Made by a program: the position numbers and the translations under genes
The notes under the pieces: model-generated
Told to the model about the DNA's origin: nothing
Databases searched by the model: none
Seen by the model: the letters and a program-made list of their open reading frames with translations, nothing else
NCBI GenBank assembly: GCA_001873285.1
Contig: MNYV01000049.1
Span: forward strand, 1-5,277
Reading direction: 5' to 3'
DNA: 5,277 nucleotides
Source: Nitrospirae bacterium CG2_30_53_67
GTDB taxonomy: Bacteria; CG2-30-53-67
Shown: positions 5,265-5,277 of the stretch, piece by piece
Position numbering within the stretch: the stretch's first letter is position 1
How the letters are laid out: every line of letters begins with the position of its first letter

Positions 5265-5277
5265 GCCACGAATGACA
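5261..5277. repeat. Possible edge of a dispersed CACGAAT-type intergenic repeat
   Basis: The window ends in TTTTGCCACGAATGACA. This resembles the start of the intergenic CCACGAAT/ACACGAAT short repeats that recur in many bacterial genomes. Only one unit and part of a second are visible, so the call rests on memory of similar sequences. Confidence 0.25.

Noticed and set aside
5217-5277. Open frame from ATG 5217 to the window end
   Set aside because: No ribosome binding site in the preceding A run, no recognisable protein pattern, and the bases overlap an inverted repeat and a likely intergenic repeat.

Overview
The window looks like chromosome of a motile, LPS-bearing Gram-negative bacterium. 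A deltaproteobacterial (Desulfobacterota-like) or neighbouring lineage is my best guess, from the style of the chemoreceptor (long cytoplasmic arms, 'AAQAGE' hairpin tip) and of the LptF-type permease. That placement is inference; no rRNA or marker gene is present.

Layout: (1) bases 1-1614, minus strand: a methyl-accepting chemotaxis protein whose 3' end lies outside the window. It starts at a TTG with a perfect AGGAGG, has two membrane helices, almost no periplasmic part, a HAMP domain and a long signalling coiled coil containing four 28-residue repeats. (2) bases 1615-2035: a 421-base divergent intergenic region. It holds a good sigma70-type promoter for the receptor, a hairpin that covers the receptor's ribosome binding site, a weaker promoter pointing the other way, and a hairpin-rich leader ahead of the permease genes that ends in a terminator-like stem plus seven T. 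(3) bases 2036-3876, plus strand: a DppB/OppB-type and a DppC/OppC-type ABC permease, overlapping by ATGA. (4) bases 3877-4036: a 160-base gap with a plausible promoter and a 13-base palindrome. (5) bases 4037-5212, plus strand: an LptF/LptG-family permease of the LPS exporter. (6) bases 5213-5277: a weak terminator-like inverted repeat and possibly the edge of a dispersed repeat.

How they work together: DppB and DppC would form the membrane channel of a dipeptide/oligopeptide (or nickel/opine-type) importer, but neither the binding protein nor the two ATPases are in the window. LptF would pair with LptG and the ATPase LptB to lift LPS from the inner membrane; neither partner is visible. The receptor is transcribed away from the permeases and nothing in the sequence proves a link. 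No CRISPR, phage or insertion sequence was found. The most interesting part is the divergent intergenic region, where an alternative-structure (attenuator-like) leader can be drawn upstream of dppBC.
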